64,000 nucleotides of DNA from Agapanthus africanus (lineage: Eukaryota > Streptophyta > Magnoliopsida > Asparagales > Amaryllidaceae), in the NCBI GenBank assembly GCA_030015575.1, contig CM057339.1, forward strand, positions 769,932,809-769,996,808, in the 5' to 3' direction. The notes beneath the pieces were generated by a model. That model saw only the letters and a program-made list of their open reading frames with translations, made no database searches and had not been told where the DNA came from. Positions 9,690-21,498 of this stretch are shown in pieces (positions within the stretch are counted from its first letter, which is position 1; every line of letters begins with the position of its first letter). The translations under genes and the position numbers were made by a program.

Positions 9690-12600
9690 GATACTTGTAA
9701 CACCCGAGCCCAATAATACTATTTCTGGTACTAGTTGAGGGTTATACATTGCTCATTTCATTTATCCTGATTGTTTGGTGTTTATTGCTAAATTTTAACC
9801 GGTTAAGTCATTTTGGCACATAATAAATTTTAACACCTAAAATGAAATTAAAAATGTCTATGTTGGCCTACTCGTCGCCACTAGTCGCGTGGTAGCGTCC
9901 GCGTGTCGAGATTTCCTTCCGTTCGGCTAAACGGGCAAGTTTGGACGGCTACGCGCGCGTGCAAGTGTCCGACTTGGGGGCATGCATTTTAATCATAAAA
10001 CATCTCTTTTTAAAATTTGGAACTCGCTTAAAATCCTATAATTTGAATTTCAAATATTTGGGCGCAACCCGGGCGCGATTTGGAAATGTTTCATTTAGCG
10101 CCAAAATACCCATTTAATTAAATACATTAAAACTATATATATTCTCTGTTATAGTTAATTTAGAAAAATCCTTTTAAATCTTTACATTTTACCCACGAAT
10201 TTTCCTTCTCAGCCAATCACGAGGGATTTTATCCCTCGTGGGCCCCACCTTTCTCTCTCTCTCTCTCTCCACCTCCCTATCTCTCTCTATCTCTATCTCT
10301 CCCTCTCTCTTCCACTAATTTCTCTCTCTCTCCTATAACCTCTTTCTCTCCCTCTATCCCTTTATATTCCTTTCCCCACGTCCCTCGTCTTCCTTTCGCA
10401 GAAAACCCATCGCAGAACCCCAACGTCGCCTTGCCCTAGCCGTCGCACCCTGGCCGCCAGCATGTCCGTCGCTTGCCCTCGCCTCGACGACGACACCACC
10501 ACCGTCACCCTTACCTCCTCGCCATCTCCTCCCTTGCCCGATCACCGCAAAACGAACCCAGGAAACCCAACTCCTCGCTTGCCCTCGCCTCGTCGTCGCC
10601 ACCACCACTGTCCTCGTCGACCCCTCCTCAAACACCTCTGCACCTCCCGCATCTCTCTCTCCCGACCTCCTGACACCACCACATCCTCAAAAACGAGTTT
10701 CCCTGCAAACTCCGACCCTTTCCCGGATCCCAGAACCTCCACCGCCTGCACCTCACCGTCGACGGCCCTCGTCGTCGACGACCCTTTCATCCTCCTCTCC
10801 TCTCTCTCCTTCCCAACTCAACCCTAGCCCTGCACCCCATTACGCCGAGCCTAACCCAAACCCTAACCGGAACCCTAGCAACTTCTCTGGTTCGCCGGAA
10901 CAGGACATCGTCGACCCCCTCGTCGTCGCCAGCACCCCGACGACCACCTCCTCTTCCTCCTGCAGCCCAGACCAGGCCCTTACCTCCCTTCATCGCAGCA
11001 CTACCTGGTCCAGCAACCTCGGCCGGATCTGTCGCGTTCCCTGTTCCTCGCCGGCGCCCCATCGCCGTCGAACCCGTCGCGGTTGCCACCCTCACTATCC
11101 CTCGAAGTACTCTGGTCCGTGTGGTCCCGCTGTTCGCTGTTAGGACTCGATCCGTGGCCCGTGCACCCGTCTCGTGTTTTCTGCCGACATTGCATCCGTG
11201 CTTTCCGGTTTGCGAAACCGTCGAGACAAGTATCCGAATACTTGCTCTAACATGCTAGTACAATATCAAGTCTTGCTATACACTTAATTATCATATTATT
11301 TATTATAACCACACAGCTATTGGTAATATCGATATTTTGTATAACTTAGAATTGACGGTTGCAAGTATCTTTAACATGGAATCATTATAGTAGTTTCTCG
11401 TAATTAATCGATCTACTATCAATCCACACTTTAACTAACTAAACCAATTAGATCGTCTTTGCTTTATTCGTTAAACCGTCCATGAGACAATTATTATGCT
11501 TTAGTTTAAATTCATGTAGCTTCATTACTTTATGTTGTTGATATTGGTTCACCTTGTGACTATTGCACCCCAAGGGTGCTTGAACCTGTTATTAAAGATA
11601 ATACAAGCACCTTGTGATTAAGTGACTATTATTGCTGTTTACTTTAGATTCTTGTTGCTATTACTTATTCGATTGTATACCTGTTGAGCGCACCCACTCG
11701 ATCACATTACATATTGACCTGACTCTGCTGCACTCGACACATACATACATATCGACTTTACCTGTTGAAACATGACCCGACCTGTTACCTGATCTCATGC
11801 CTAATGCCAACAAACCTGACTTGGGGTCCTCATGGACCATTCCTGCTGTCTATCCAGACAGACCTGCTTTTACCTGATTCTGTGTTGGCATTAGTCCTTG
11901 ACTACTGAATACCTGACCTGACATACGTAACTTGGGGGTATGGGGAAGTCAAAGATGAACCTGACTTGTAACTCGACAGTTCACTACCTGTTCGAGTGTA
12001 CACATTCCTGTTTGTGCCTAGCGGCATGTCTCGGTTTCGGCCGAGAATATTGTGGCCGTGATCCCGGGTATGTACGGGGTACTACCGAGTGTACACTTTC
12101 CTGTTTTGTGCCTAGCGGCATGTCTCGGCTGCAGCCGAGAATATTGTGGCCGTGGTCCCGGGTATGTACGGGATATTATTGGGTTACATCGACGATTCAT
12201 CAATTGATTTCAAAGACTATAGAGTAGAAACCTGATAGGACAGTTTAGTTACCACTGCACATTACCCTGCACTGTTATTTCTTAGTACTGCTTTATTCAT
12301 GTTCACACATGCATTGCTTATTACCATGTTTAGATTATATTTGGTTGACATGACGCGCTGACGTCTGGGTTTTGCATGGCCCAGATTCCTTACCCCTGTC
12401 GACGACCGAGCAGGAGTACTTCAGCCAGCAGGCTGAACTGTGAGTTCCTTAGTGTTCAGTCTATTTATTTCATTTCATTTCCAGATGTGAGCCCGCATTA
12501 TGGGACGTACTGTTTATTTATTGTATTGGATCATTTGCTTCCGCACTTATTGTTTATTGACTCTTGTTATTATGGATTTGGACATGTGTTAGATTAGTTT

Positions 12601-12731
12601 ATTATATTGTTCTTGATATCTCTACAACCGTAATGTGACCGTGGATGGATACTTCCTACCCACAGGTAGCATGGTTGGCTATGTCACGTGCCCAATCTTG
12701 CGTACTCTGGGAAGCGGGGCGTGACAATACT
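9690..12731 (+). mobile_element. E3 solo LTR with ATACT target duplication
   Basis: The repeat runs from TGTAACACCCGAGCCC (9695) to GGGAAGCGGGGCGTGACA (ends 12726), with ATACT at 9690-9694 and 12727-12731. At 3,032 bp with no internal domain it is a solo LTR of a chromovirus, left by LTR-LTR recombination inside the E2 integrase. It holds a CT-rich tract (10250-10345), a GC-rich leader-like stretch (10370-11200) whose Pro/Ser/Arg-rich ORFs look non-coding, and a 93-bp tandem duplication. Confidence 0.9.
11993..12178 (+). repeat. 93-bp tandem duplication with a palindrome in each unit
   Basis: Two units begin at 11993 and 12086 (CGAGTGTACA). Unit 2 has the perfect palindrome TCTCGGCTGCAGCCGAGA (12123-12140). 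Unit 1 keeps the six outer pairs (12029-12046) but has a different centre, TTTCGG. Confidence 0.8.
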
Positions 12732-13619
12732 CATAAACTCATGCAGGAGATCAGGAGTACTTATTTGCATTGTCTCCGATCGTGATACAAGATTCCGATC
12801 ACAATTTGGCAGAGTCTACAAGATAACCTGGGAACGAGTCTGAATTTCAGCACGGCGTACCATCCACAAACAGACGGACGGTCTAAGCGAACAATTCAAA
12901 TTCTGGAAGACATGCTGAGAGCCTGTATGTTAGACTTTGGAGGTTCATTGGAAGATCACTTACACCTTATGGAGTTTTCATACAACAATAGCTATCAGGC
13001 AAGTATTGGGATGACACCTTTCGCAGCACTCTACGGCCGGAAGTTTCGTTCTCCGCTGAGTTGGGACGACGTTGGAGATCGTGAACTCCTTGGACCAGAG
13101 ATGATCATGGCAACTGTGGACGTGGTTCGTCCGATCAAGGAAAGGATGCGCATAACCCAAGACTGACAGAAGAATTAGGTAGATGGAAAGCGTCGACACT
13201 TGGAGTTTCAACCTGGAGAACATGTATTCTTGAAGATCTCTCCAAACAGAGGAGTGATACGTTTTGGCAAAAAGGGTAAGCTAAGTCCAAGATATATAGG
13301 ACCGTTCGACATACTCGAATGAGTTGGAGAAGTGGCGTATCGTTTGACACTACCACCCTTATTGGAAGGAGTGCACAACGTATCCCGCATATCCCAGCTA
13401 AGAAGATATGTGAGCGACCCCGGCTACATACTTGATCATTCAGATCTCACGGTACAAACTGACCTAACCTGCGAGCAACAACCAGTTGAGATCCTAGACC
13501 GAAAGGTGAAAATATTACGGAACAAGGAAGTAAATTTGGTCCGAGTGATGTGGAGAAATGATTCGCCAGGAGAACCAACTTGGGAAAGAGAAGAAAATAT
13601 GCATGCACAATACCCTTAG
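12732..13619 (+). pseudogene. E2 integrase core and chromodomain-like C-terminus
   Basis: Integrase resumes with SDRDTRFRSQFG (second catalytic Asp), HPQTDGRSKRTIQILEDMLRACM, YNNSYQASIGMTPFAALYGRK and RVYKITWERV (12780-13060). The usual catalytic Glu of the SERTI motif is Lys (SKRTI, about 12887). The C-terminal part has HNVSRISQLRRYVSDPGYILDH and ends EPTWEREENMHAQYP at 13619, a chromodomain-type end typical of Tekay-like chromoviruses. Stops near 13164, 13175 and 13320 break the frame. Confidence 0.9.
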
Positions 13620-13654
13620 CTATTCAGAAATTAGTCATTTATATAAATTTCGAG

Positions 13655-13681
13655 AACGAAATCTTTATAAGGAGGATAGAA
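13655..13681 (+). promoter_or_regulatory. E2 polypurine tract
   Basis: A purine-rich stretch including AAGGAGGATAGAA sits immediately before the 3' LTR's TGTAACGAC. This is the expected plus-strand primer position. Confidence 0.7.
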
Positions 13682-14882
13682 TGTAACGACTTTGAAATTC
13701 CTATACATAAAGGGTATTACAGCATGTGTAAGAGTTAAAAGTTATTTTTGTTAAATAAAATTAAGAAACCACTTGTAGCTCACTGGTAAAGCCTATACAC
13801 TGCTGTGACATAGCCTGTGTGTTTGATTCCCATCAGACCCAATTATTTTTAGGATTTTTCTTTTTAATTTTTCAGAAGACCAAGAGTTGCACGTGCAATA
13901 CACGGAGAAATGAAAAGTTTCGGTGAAATGAAAAGTTTCAGAAAAATCAAACAGACGCAATGAGGTGTACACACCCAACTTGACACGTGGCACGAATCTC
14001 GAGGCAAGGCTTCAAGATCCAACCGCCCGTTTGCCACTAGGGTCGCACCGATGGTCATGATGAGTCCAATTGACTTCGTGATTTGCACACTCATCTCTTC
14101 AACTTCCCTCAACTCCCCTGTACTGTTTAATTTTCCTGCAATCAAACAGAGACTCTTCAATTCACCATTTAACACCATTTTAGTTCTTTTAATCCACATT
14201 TTTAATTCCCAAACCTTAATTCTTCACTATAAATACCACCCCATGCCCCAGCTCTCTCCCATTCTGAAATTTCTATAAAACATTCTTTCAAACTCTTTAA
14301 GTACAAGTGGAGTTAAGCACCCAAGTGGAGTAGCAAGCCAAACTCGACGACCGGAGCATCTCCGACGAAACCACGACACCCGAAGGCTTCCCCTCATTCT
14401 TATTAACGATCTAAGATAGTAAGTCTCCTCTTCTTTTTATTTCTTTCATCTCAAAACCCGCCCTCTAAACTCACATCGACAAAGTGGAGTTATCTCCGAT
14501 ACAATTTCTTTTTTAACATTTTTACTCCACTATATAAGTAAAATAAGTCAAACTAACATCCTATATTAATCTTAACCTTATTCACATCATTAGCTTTTAG
14601 TTTAATAAAAAAAATCATGTGAAACAAACATATAACGGACTTTTTCATTAAAATACCATGAACTTTAGTATAATCCTCATTTCAATAATTGTTAAAAGTA
14701 CCTTTAGGAAAACTTCACGGGGTAACGACCTACCCCACATGCACATTATAGTTATATAGCACGATGTTCTAAACATATGGCTAAGTTAAAGAATAGATTT
14801 TACATTAAAATACCACACCTTTACAAAATGGGTTTCTTTTTATCGGTATTTTTGTAATCTTTTGCAATTATGCTTCTACAAC
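13682..14882 (+). repeat. E2 3' LTR, left part
   Basis: It starts TGTAACGACTTTGAAAT and contains a tRNA-like module (13770-13845) and a TATA box TATAAATA at 14228-14235. It is split by E4. With 17724-19455 it totals about 2.9 kb, close to the 2,836 bp of E4, which is the same LTR family. Confidence 0.85.
13770..13845 (+). other. tRNA-like module in the LTR (A box and B box)
   Basis: TAGCTCACTGG (13776-13786) fits the pol III A box. GTTTGATTCC (13821-13830) fits a mutated B box. The order and spacing resemble a tRNA. The same module is in E4 (17545-17612, - strand) and E5 (21615-21685, with GTTCAAATCC). The stems pair poorly, so I do not call a functional tRNA gene. Confidence 0.6.
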
Positions 14883-17723
14883 CGTCACGCCCCGCTTCCT
14901 AATAGACGGAAACTGTGGCGTGGCAAGCCCGCGGTATATTTATCCAGAGAAGGCCATTCCCTAAATAAATATACTAAGCGTATTGAAACAATAATACACA
15001 ATGCAAGAATAAGACTGAAATTTGTTTCAACAAATATCTTTATTTACATTCAAATTCAAATATGTACAAGTACAAGAGTTTATGGTGGAAAGTAAATACA
15101 ATAAGGAAAATGCCTAAACAAGTGGCATACATAAACTGAAGGAAAAAAGAAGCTGAGCTAGCCCTGAGTAGAGATCTGGTTGTAGTCCTCCTCTGTGGCT
15201 TCAACCTCCTCTGTCTCGACCATATCTGACCAACATTCCAAGAGAAGAAAAGTGGGTGGAATATCCGTCAACGAACCAGCGCTCGGTAAATCCCAAAGAT
15301 AGGTAAGAGTAAAGAAAATGACAAGAGAAGAATATATATATGACGAATAAGAGTATATGATCATGGGTAACTATATACTATAGGTCTCTAGATGGTCACT
15401 ATGTTAACGTTAAGTTCCATGTATGAATATCAACGCAGCCGAAGAAGTATTCACGAACTTAAGAGTGGGGTCCCAGGAGCAAGGAAACATGGGCTCATTT
15501 CATGTGTTAGTATCTGAGCTCTAGGCTGTGGATGAGTCAACCCGATTGATATTCGAGTAAATTAAAAAAGAGGTTAATACGGGACTCCTGAAGCTCTGTT
15601 GGATTCATACAAGAAACTATCCCAAACACCCCGTGTATAATATATATAACTGGCTAGTATACTTGATTTATTTTATTAATTGATTGACATGTCTTGACCG
15701 AAACCCTACATTGCAAAAGGTTTAGATTGTATTCAAGTGAGTCGAGTAATGTGCGAGTCATGACGATTGCAATCTGGGTTCGAGTAGATTGGATTTGAGT
15801 TCATATTCGAGTTTAGATCCGAGTTAGATTAGAGTTCGAGTTAAGTTTAGATTTGAATTTGGATTTGAGTTCATGGCTTTTCATATGAATTAGTGTAAAT
15901 TGTTAAAATCTTATGTTCAGAAGAAATCGGCAACTGCTGTACATGGACAGCAGGATTTGTATTTTTTTTCAAGACAATTTCCATTTGATAACTCTGTTAA
16001 GTTGTCTAACCTGAATAGGCAAGCACTCATTTTCTCTAGCTCCCTAGGGCTCAAGAGAATTGATTCATCTTAAACCTATATTAATCTAGAGTCATTAAAT
16101 ATTGTTTGTATATCTCGATAGGGTTTTAAAAAAAAAACTTTAATATAGTTTAAAAATAAACCTCGAAAGTGATTTATAATATTTAGGGTTTTTATGAACA
16201 TATATTTTAATTGTTGGGGTGTTTTAGTAATAAAAACTTAGTTTTTAAAAGTTTATGGTATTTTTATGAAAAACCAGCTCTTTTGGAAACTTGTTGGTAT
16301 TTTATTAAAAATTTTAATCTTTCATTTTAATATAATTTCATAATATGTCATTATTGAAAATACGAATTCATATTTTTATATAATTTCCAAAATTTAATAT
16401 TTATTTAGAAAAGTCGTATTTCTTAAAAAACCGTATTTTTATTTCCCTTCGAGACCGAATACTCCGTGAGGAGTTCTGCTTCTCGCTCTACTATCCCAAT
16501 GATGTGCGATAATCCGCACCATCCATTAGCGGATCTCCTGAAGAGGGTTGTAGAGGCATTATTGCCGAGGATTTCGAAATACCGATTTAAAAAAACCCGT
16601 TTTGAAATGGTGTGGTATTTTAATGAAAAAGGTTTTACCTTAAATTACCCATATATTTAGAATACCGTGCTATGAAACCATAGTGTACGTGTAGAGTAGG
16701 TCATTACCCCGTGAAGGTTCTAGGGTTTAGGTATACTAGATATCGAAAAGTGGTTACACTAAAGTTCATGGTATTTTAATGAAAAAGTTCATTATATGTT
16801 CGTTTCATATGAAAATTTTGTTAAATTAAAAACTAAAAGATGTGAAATTATGTTAAGATTAAGGTAGCATATTAGTTTGTCTTAATTTGCTTAAGGCATG
16901 TCTTATAAATATTAAAAAGAATGCGATATCGGAAATAACTCCTCTTTTGTCGAGTTGTTTTAAAAAATGAATTGAGATGAAAAAAAAGGAGAGAAGAGGG
17001 ACTTACGGTTTTTAGAAGGTTAAGAAGAGCTTAAAGAAGCTCTCATGGGTCGTGGTTTTGTCGGAGAAGCTCCGGTCGTCGAGTTTGGCTCGCTACTCCA
17101 CTTGGCACTTAGAGAGATTTGAGAGAATTTTTGCTAGAATTTCAGAATGGTGAAGAGCTAAGGTATGGGGTGGTATTTATAGTGAAGAATTAGGATTTGG
17201 GAATTAAATTTTGGATTAAAATGTATTAAAAAGATGTTAAATGATGAAATGAAGGGTCTCTGTTTAAATGCAAGGAAATCAAACATTGTAGAGAAGTTAA
17301 GGGGAGTCGAAGGGGTGTGTGCAAAGTACGGAGCCAATTGGGCTCATCTTGACCATCGGAGCCAACCAGATGAGGAGAATGGGCAGTCGGATCTTGAGGT
17401 TTTGCCTTGAGATTTGTGCCACGTGGGTATATCTATGTTTACTCTATTTTGCGCATGTTTGATTTTTCTGAAACTTTTCATTTCCCCGTGTATTACACGT
17501 GCAACTCTTGGGCTTCCAAAAATTAGAAAAAATAATTGTGTCTGATGGGAATCGAACACACAGGCTACGTCACAGCAGTGCAGAGGCTTTGCCAGTGATC
17601 TGCAAGTTGTTTCTTGTTTTTATTAAACAAATCTAACATATAACTCTTACACAGACTGTAATACCCTTTTCTGTACAATAACAAGAAATTTTTGTACAAT
17701 GATTTCAGAGTCGTTACAACAAC
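14878..17723 (-). mobile_element. E4 solo LTR with ACAAC target duplication
   Basis: Read on the - strand it runs from TGTAACGACTCTGAAAT (17718) to the GGGGCGTGACG end (14883), 2,836 bp. ACAAC flanks it at 14878-14882 and 17719-17723. The terminal base is G where A is expected. It belongs to the same family as the E2 LTR it sits in, with a tRNA-like module at 17545-17612 and a - strand TATA box at 17174-17181. Having no internal domain makes it a solo LTR. Confidence 0.92.
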
Positions 17724-19455
17724 CCTCGTTAGGGGACCGCTAATGGATGATGCAGATTATTGCACATCCTTGAGATAGTAGAGCGAGATGCAGAACTCCT
17801 CACGGAGTATTCGGTCTCGAAAGGAAATAAAAATACAGTTTCTTAAGAAATACGACTTTTCTAAATAAAAAAAATTAAATTTTGGAAAATTATATAAAAC
17901 TATGAATTCATATTTTCAATAAAAATATATTATGAAATTATTTTCTTTTAAAATGAAAGATTAGAATTCTTAATAAAATACCATCAAGTTTCTAAAAGAG
18001 CTAGTTTTTCAAAAAAAATACCATGAACCTTCAAAAAACTAGGTTTTATCACCAAAACACCATAACAATTAAAATACATGTTCATGAAAACCCTAAATAT
18101 GACAAATCACCCTCGAGGTTTATTGTTAAACTATATTAAAGCATTTTTCATAAAACCCCCTCGAGATATACAAACAATATTTTAAGGACTCTAGAATTAA
18201 TATAGTTTTAAGCGGTATCATTTCTCTTGAGCCCTAGGGAGCTGGAGAAAGTGAGTGTTTTCCTATTTAGGTTAGACAACTTAACGGAGTTATCAAATGA
18301 TAATTGTCTTGGAAAAAAACACAAATCTTGCCGTCCATGTGCATCAGTTGTCGATTTCTCCCGAACATAAGATTTTTAACAGTTTAAATCAATTCTTATG
18401 AAAAAGACATGAACTTGAATTCGAACTTGAATTCGAACTTGAATATAAACTTGAACTCAAACTCGAACAAAAACTCGAACTCTAACCTAACCCGTAACTA
18501 AACTCGAATATGAAGTCGAACCCAAACTACTCGAACCAACTTGACTCGAACCAAAATTGCAATTGTCATAACTCGCATATTACTCGACTCACTCGACTGT
18601 ATTCTACACTCTTTGCAATCTATAATTTCGATCAAGACATGTTAATCAATCAATCAAATAAATTGAGTATACTATACAGTTATAATATATATTATACTCG
18701 GGGTGTTTTGGATAGTTTCTTGTATGAATCCAACGGAGCTTCAGGAGTATCGTATTAACCTTTTTTTTATTTTACTCGAATATCAGTCGGGTTGACTCAT
18801 CCACAGCCTAGAGCCCTGATGCTAACACATGAAATGGGTCCGTGTTTACTTGCTCCTGGGGCCCCACTCTTGAGCTCGTGAATACTTCTACGGTTGCGTT
18901 GACATTCATACTTAGAACTTAACATCAACATAATGACCATATGGAGACCTATAGTACATATTCACCTATGAATATATACTCTTACTCATCATCTATATAT
19001 TCTATATTCGTCATTTTTTTACTCTTACTTTATCCTTAGGACTTTCCGAGTGCTAGTTCGCTGACGGGCATTTCACCCACTTTTGTTTTCTTGGAATGTT
19101 CGTCAGATACGGTCGAGACGGAGAAAGTGGACGCTACTGCGGAGGATTACGACCAGATAGCTAGTTAGGCATACTAGCTCAGCTCCACTTTTTTCGGTTT
19201 ATATATGCCACTTGTTTAGGCATTTTCCTTATTGTATTTACTTTCTGGCATTAACTCATGTATTTGTAAATATTGGAAGTTGAATGTAAATAAAGATATT
19301 TGTTGAAAATTTTTATAGTCTCCATTTATTCTTGCTTTGTGTGTTATTGTTTCAATGCGCTTAGTATATTTATTTAGAGAATGACCTTCTCTAGATAAAT
19401 ACACTGCGGGCTTGCCACGTCACCGTTTCCGTCTACTGGGAAGCGGAGCATGACA
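17724..19455 (+). repeat. E2 3' LTR, right part
   Basis: It continues the E2 LTR after E4 and ends GGGAAGCGGAGCATGACA at 19455. It includes a run of GAACTTGAATTC-type short repeats (18415-18560) and several AAAATACCAT words that recur through this LTR family. Confidence 0.8.
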
Positions 19456-21135
19456 TTTACATTCATGATGTTATACTCAATATTGATAATTATAAACTTT
19501 AATATTATTATTAATCTATTATATATACTATTGATATCTAGTGTAATATAATACGGAAATGATATAATTGCCAAAATATAATAAAAATACACTTAGTAAA
19601 AAAACGACTTTATAAAAATAATCTGATGTCATTTGTAAAATATTATCTGTAATTTAAAATGAGTACAAACATATTCAACACATAAATGTTACAAACTAGT
19701 AATTTACTCAACAATCATACAAAATGACCCAGTTAAAATCTTTCATTCTTTTTCCTTGGTCTATTTTGAATATCAAATTTTTATTATATATAGTATCAGT
19801 ATCAAGAGAAATACCTTGTTTTATTATTCTTGTTCAATGCTAGTTTTGTGATATGTTAATATAGATAACGCACGGGGTAACGACCTATCCCACACTCACG
19901 TTCGAATCGAATCCACTAAAAGTTTATATTAATTTTAAGAGGGATTTACATTAAAATACCTTCGGTTATCTTTTTGCGTATTCCACCTTTACAACTCTCG
20001 TTTGGAGAACCCTGTTGTGATTGATGTTGGTTAAAACACATTATTGGGTTTAGTAGGGTAAGACGCAGAGCTCTTCACCGAGCGTGATCTTGAAAAGGAA
20101 AAGCGGTTTTAAAATAATTTCTAAAATAAACAATAAATTAAATTAACCAGGTTCATTTATTTTTTTTAATTAGTAATTTTAAATTAGATTTTTCATGAAA
20201 ATACCCTCAACTCTAGAAGGTTAGTTTATACTAAAATACCCTAAAATTAGGCTTTTCATTAATATACCATAATTCTCCAATAGTATTTTATCAAAACATC
20301 ATCGACACTTTAAATAATATTTTATCAAAACATTCTTGAGATTTCAAAATATAATATTTTACATAAAACCCCTCAAAAATATAATGGCTTATTTTATATA
20401 GATACCATAAAGTTTCAAAATGTCATATTTTCACATAAATACCCTTGAATTTCTAAGATTAGTATTTAGGAAGTGGATGGTCAAAGTGACCTATTCTCTC
20501 TTGAGCTTCGGGAAGCCAAAAACAATCAGTGATTCGTTTACCTGGCTACTTTTAAGTAAATCAATTCGTATCAACTCAAAATGGAAATTGATTTTTATAC
20601 TTGACTTGTAACTTGAATCACATATATAATCATAATGGTCTTATGTGATAGCTTATGGATTTTTATTATCCATTCTTGCCTTATTTTGATGATAGCTTAA
20701 ACATAAATAGTCGTTTAGTGTCGCATGCTTTATCTTGTTTTCATTATTGACACTAAACTTGCATACACTTCATTATTAACTTGTATATCTTATATCTTTT
20801 GTATGTCGAATAATATATCGATATCTCATGTTTTGCATTTGGTATATTTGTTGATATTGATATATTATTCTCGTTCATTGCTTTGATATTCAAAACATGA
20901 ATACTTATATATACATGCGTTTCTTATCTTGGTTATCATATAAACACGTATATACATATCGTTTATCAATATTTGTTACTTTGCTTGTGATTTACATATT
21001 GATATTCATATTCATATTCATAGTTTCGAATATCAAACAATGAATGTTCATGTATAGTGTTTATTATCCTGTTTGTATCATAACACTGTATATGATGAGC
21101 TTGGTTTTTGAGATTGCATTTCAGGATATTGGATA
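19456..21135. other. AT-rich stretch with a diverged LTR fragment
   Basis: No gene is visible. Between about 19870 and 20560 there are weak matches to the E2/E5 LTRs: CACGGGGTAACGACCTATCCC, a GCAGAGCTCTTCACCGAGCG block and TCTCTTGAGC. This suggests an old fragment of the same LTR family. Sequence on either side is AT-rich and unassigned. Confidence 0.4.
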
Positions 21136-21498
21136 TCTCGAGACGAAGCTCTATAAAGGAGGATGGAGAAAATTGATCTTAAACAGATATATCTAATCGA
21201 GGTTGGGGGATATGGACGAGTGCTTCCAAAATTGCACATTCAAGCTAAGCGAAGCTAAGTAGCCAAGTTTCAAGAGATTCAAGAGTTAAAACTACGAATA
21301 GCGAAGAAGCTAGAAGCCAAGTCCAAATTTGAAGCGTCGAAGTCGAAGTCCAAGATAATCCAAGATTTGAACATCAAATATTGACTTTGAGACGATAGTG
21401 AGTCGAGCGGCGAAGATCAAGGAAGACTTAAAGTGTTGAAGACAATTGAAGATCAATCAACCAACAAGTCCAAACTTCGTCAAAGTTTTAAGAGCTCG
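21136..21498 (+). other. Purine-rich stretch with a polypurine-tract-like start
   Basis: TCGAGACGAAGCTCTATAAAGGAGGATGGAG (21138-21168; read as CGAGACGAA, then TATAAAGGAGGATGG) resembles the E2 internal 3' end and polypurine tract. About 300 bp follow, rich in GAAG and CAAGT words and without an ORF. It could be the 3' end of a chromovirus whose LTR is E5. Confidence 0.4.

Noticed and set aside
10354-11195. Several overlapping ORFs on both strands in a GC-rich stretch of E3
   Set aside because: Products are Pro/Ser/Arg/Gly-rich low-complexity, the stretch is inside a solo LTR, and open frames are expected from its base composition.
13770-13845. Functional tRNA gene
   Set aside because: A and B boxes are recognisable but the acceptor and T stems do not pair well, so it is reported only as tRNA-like.
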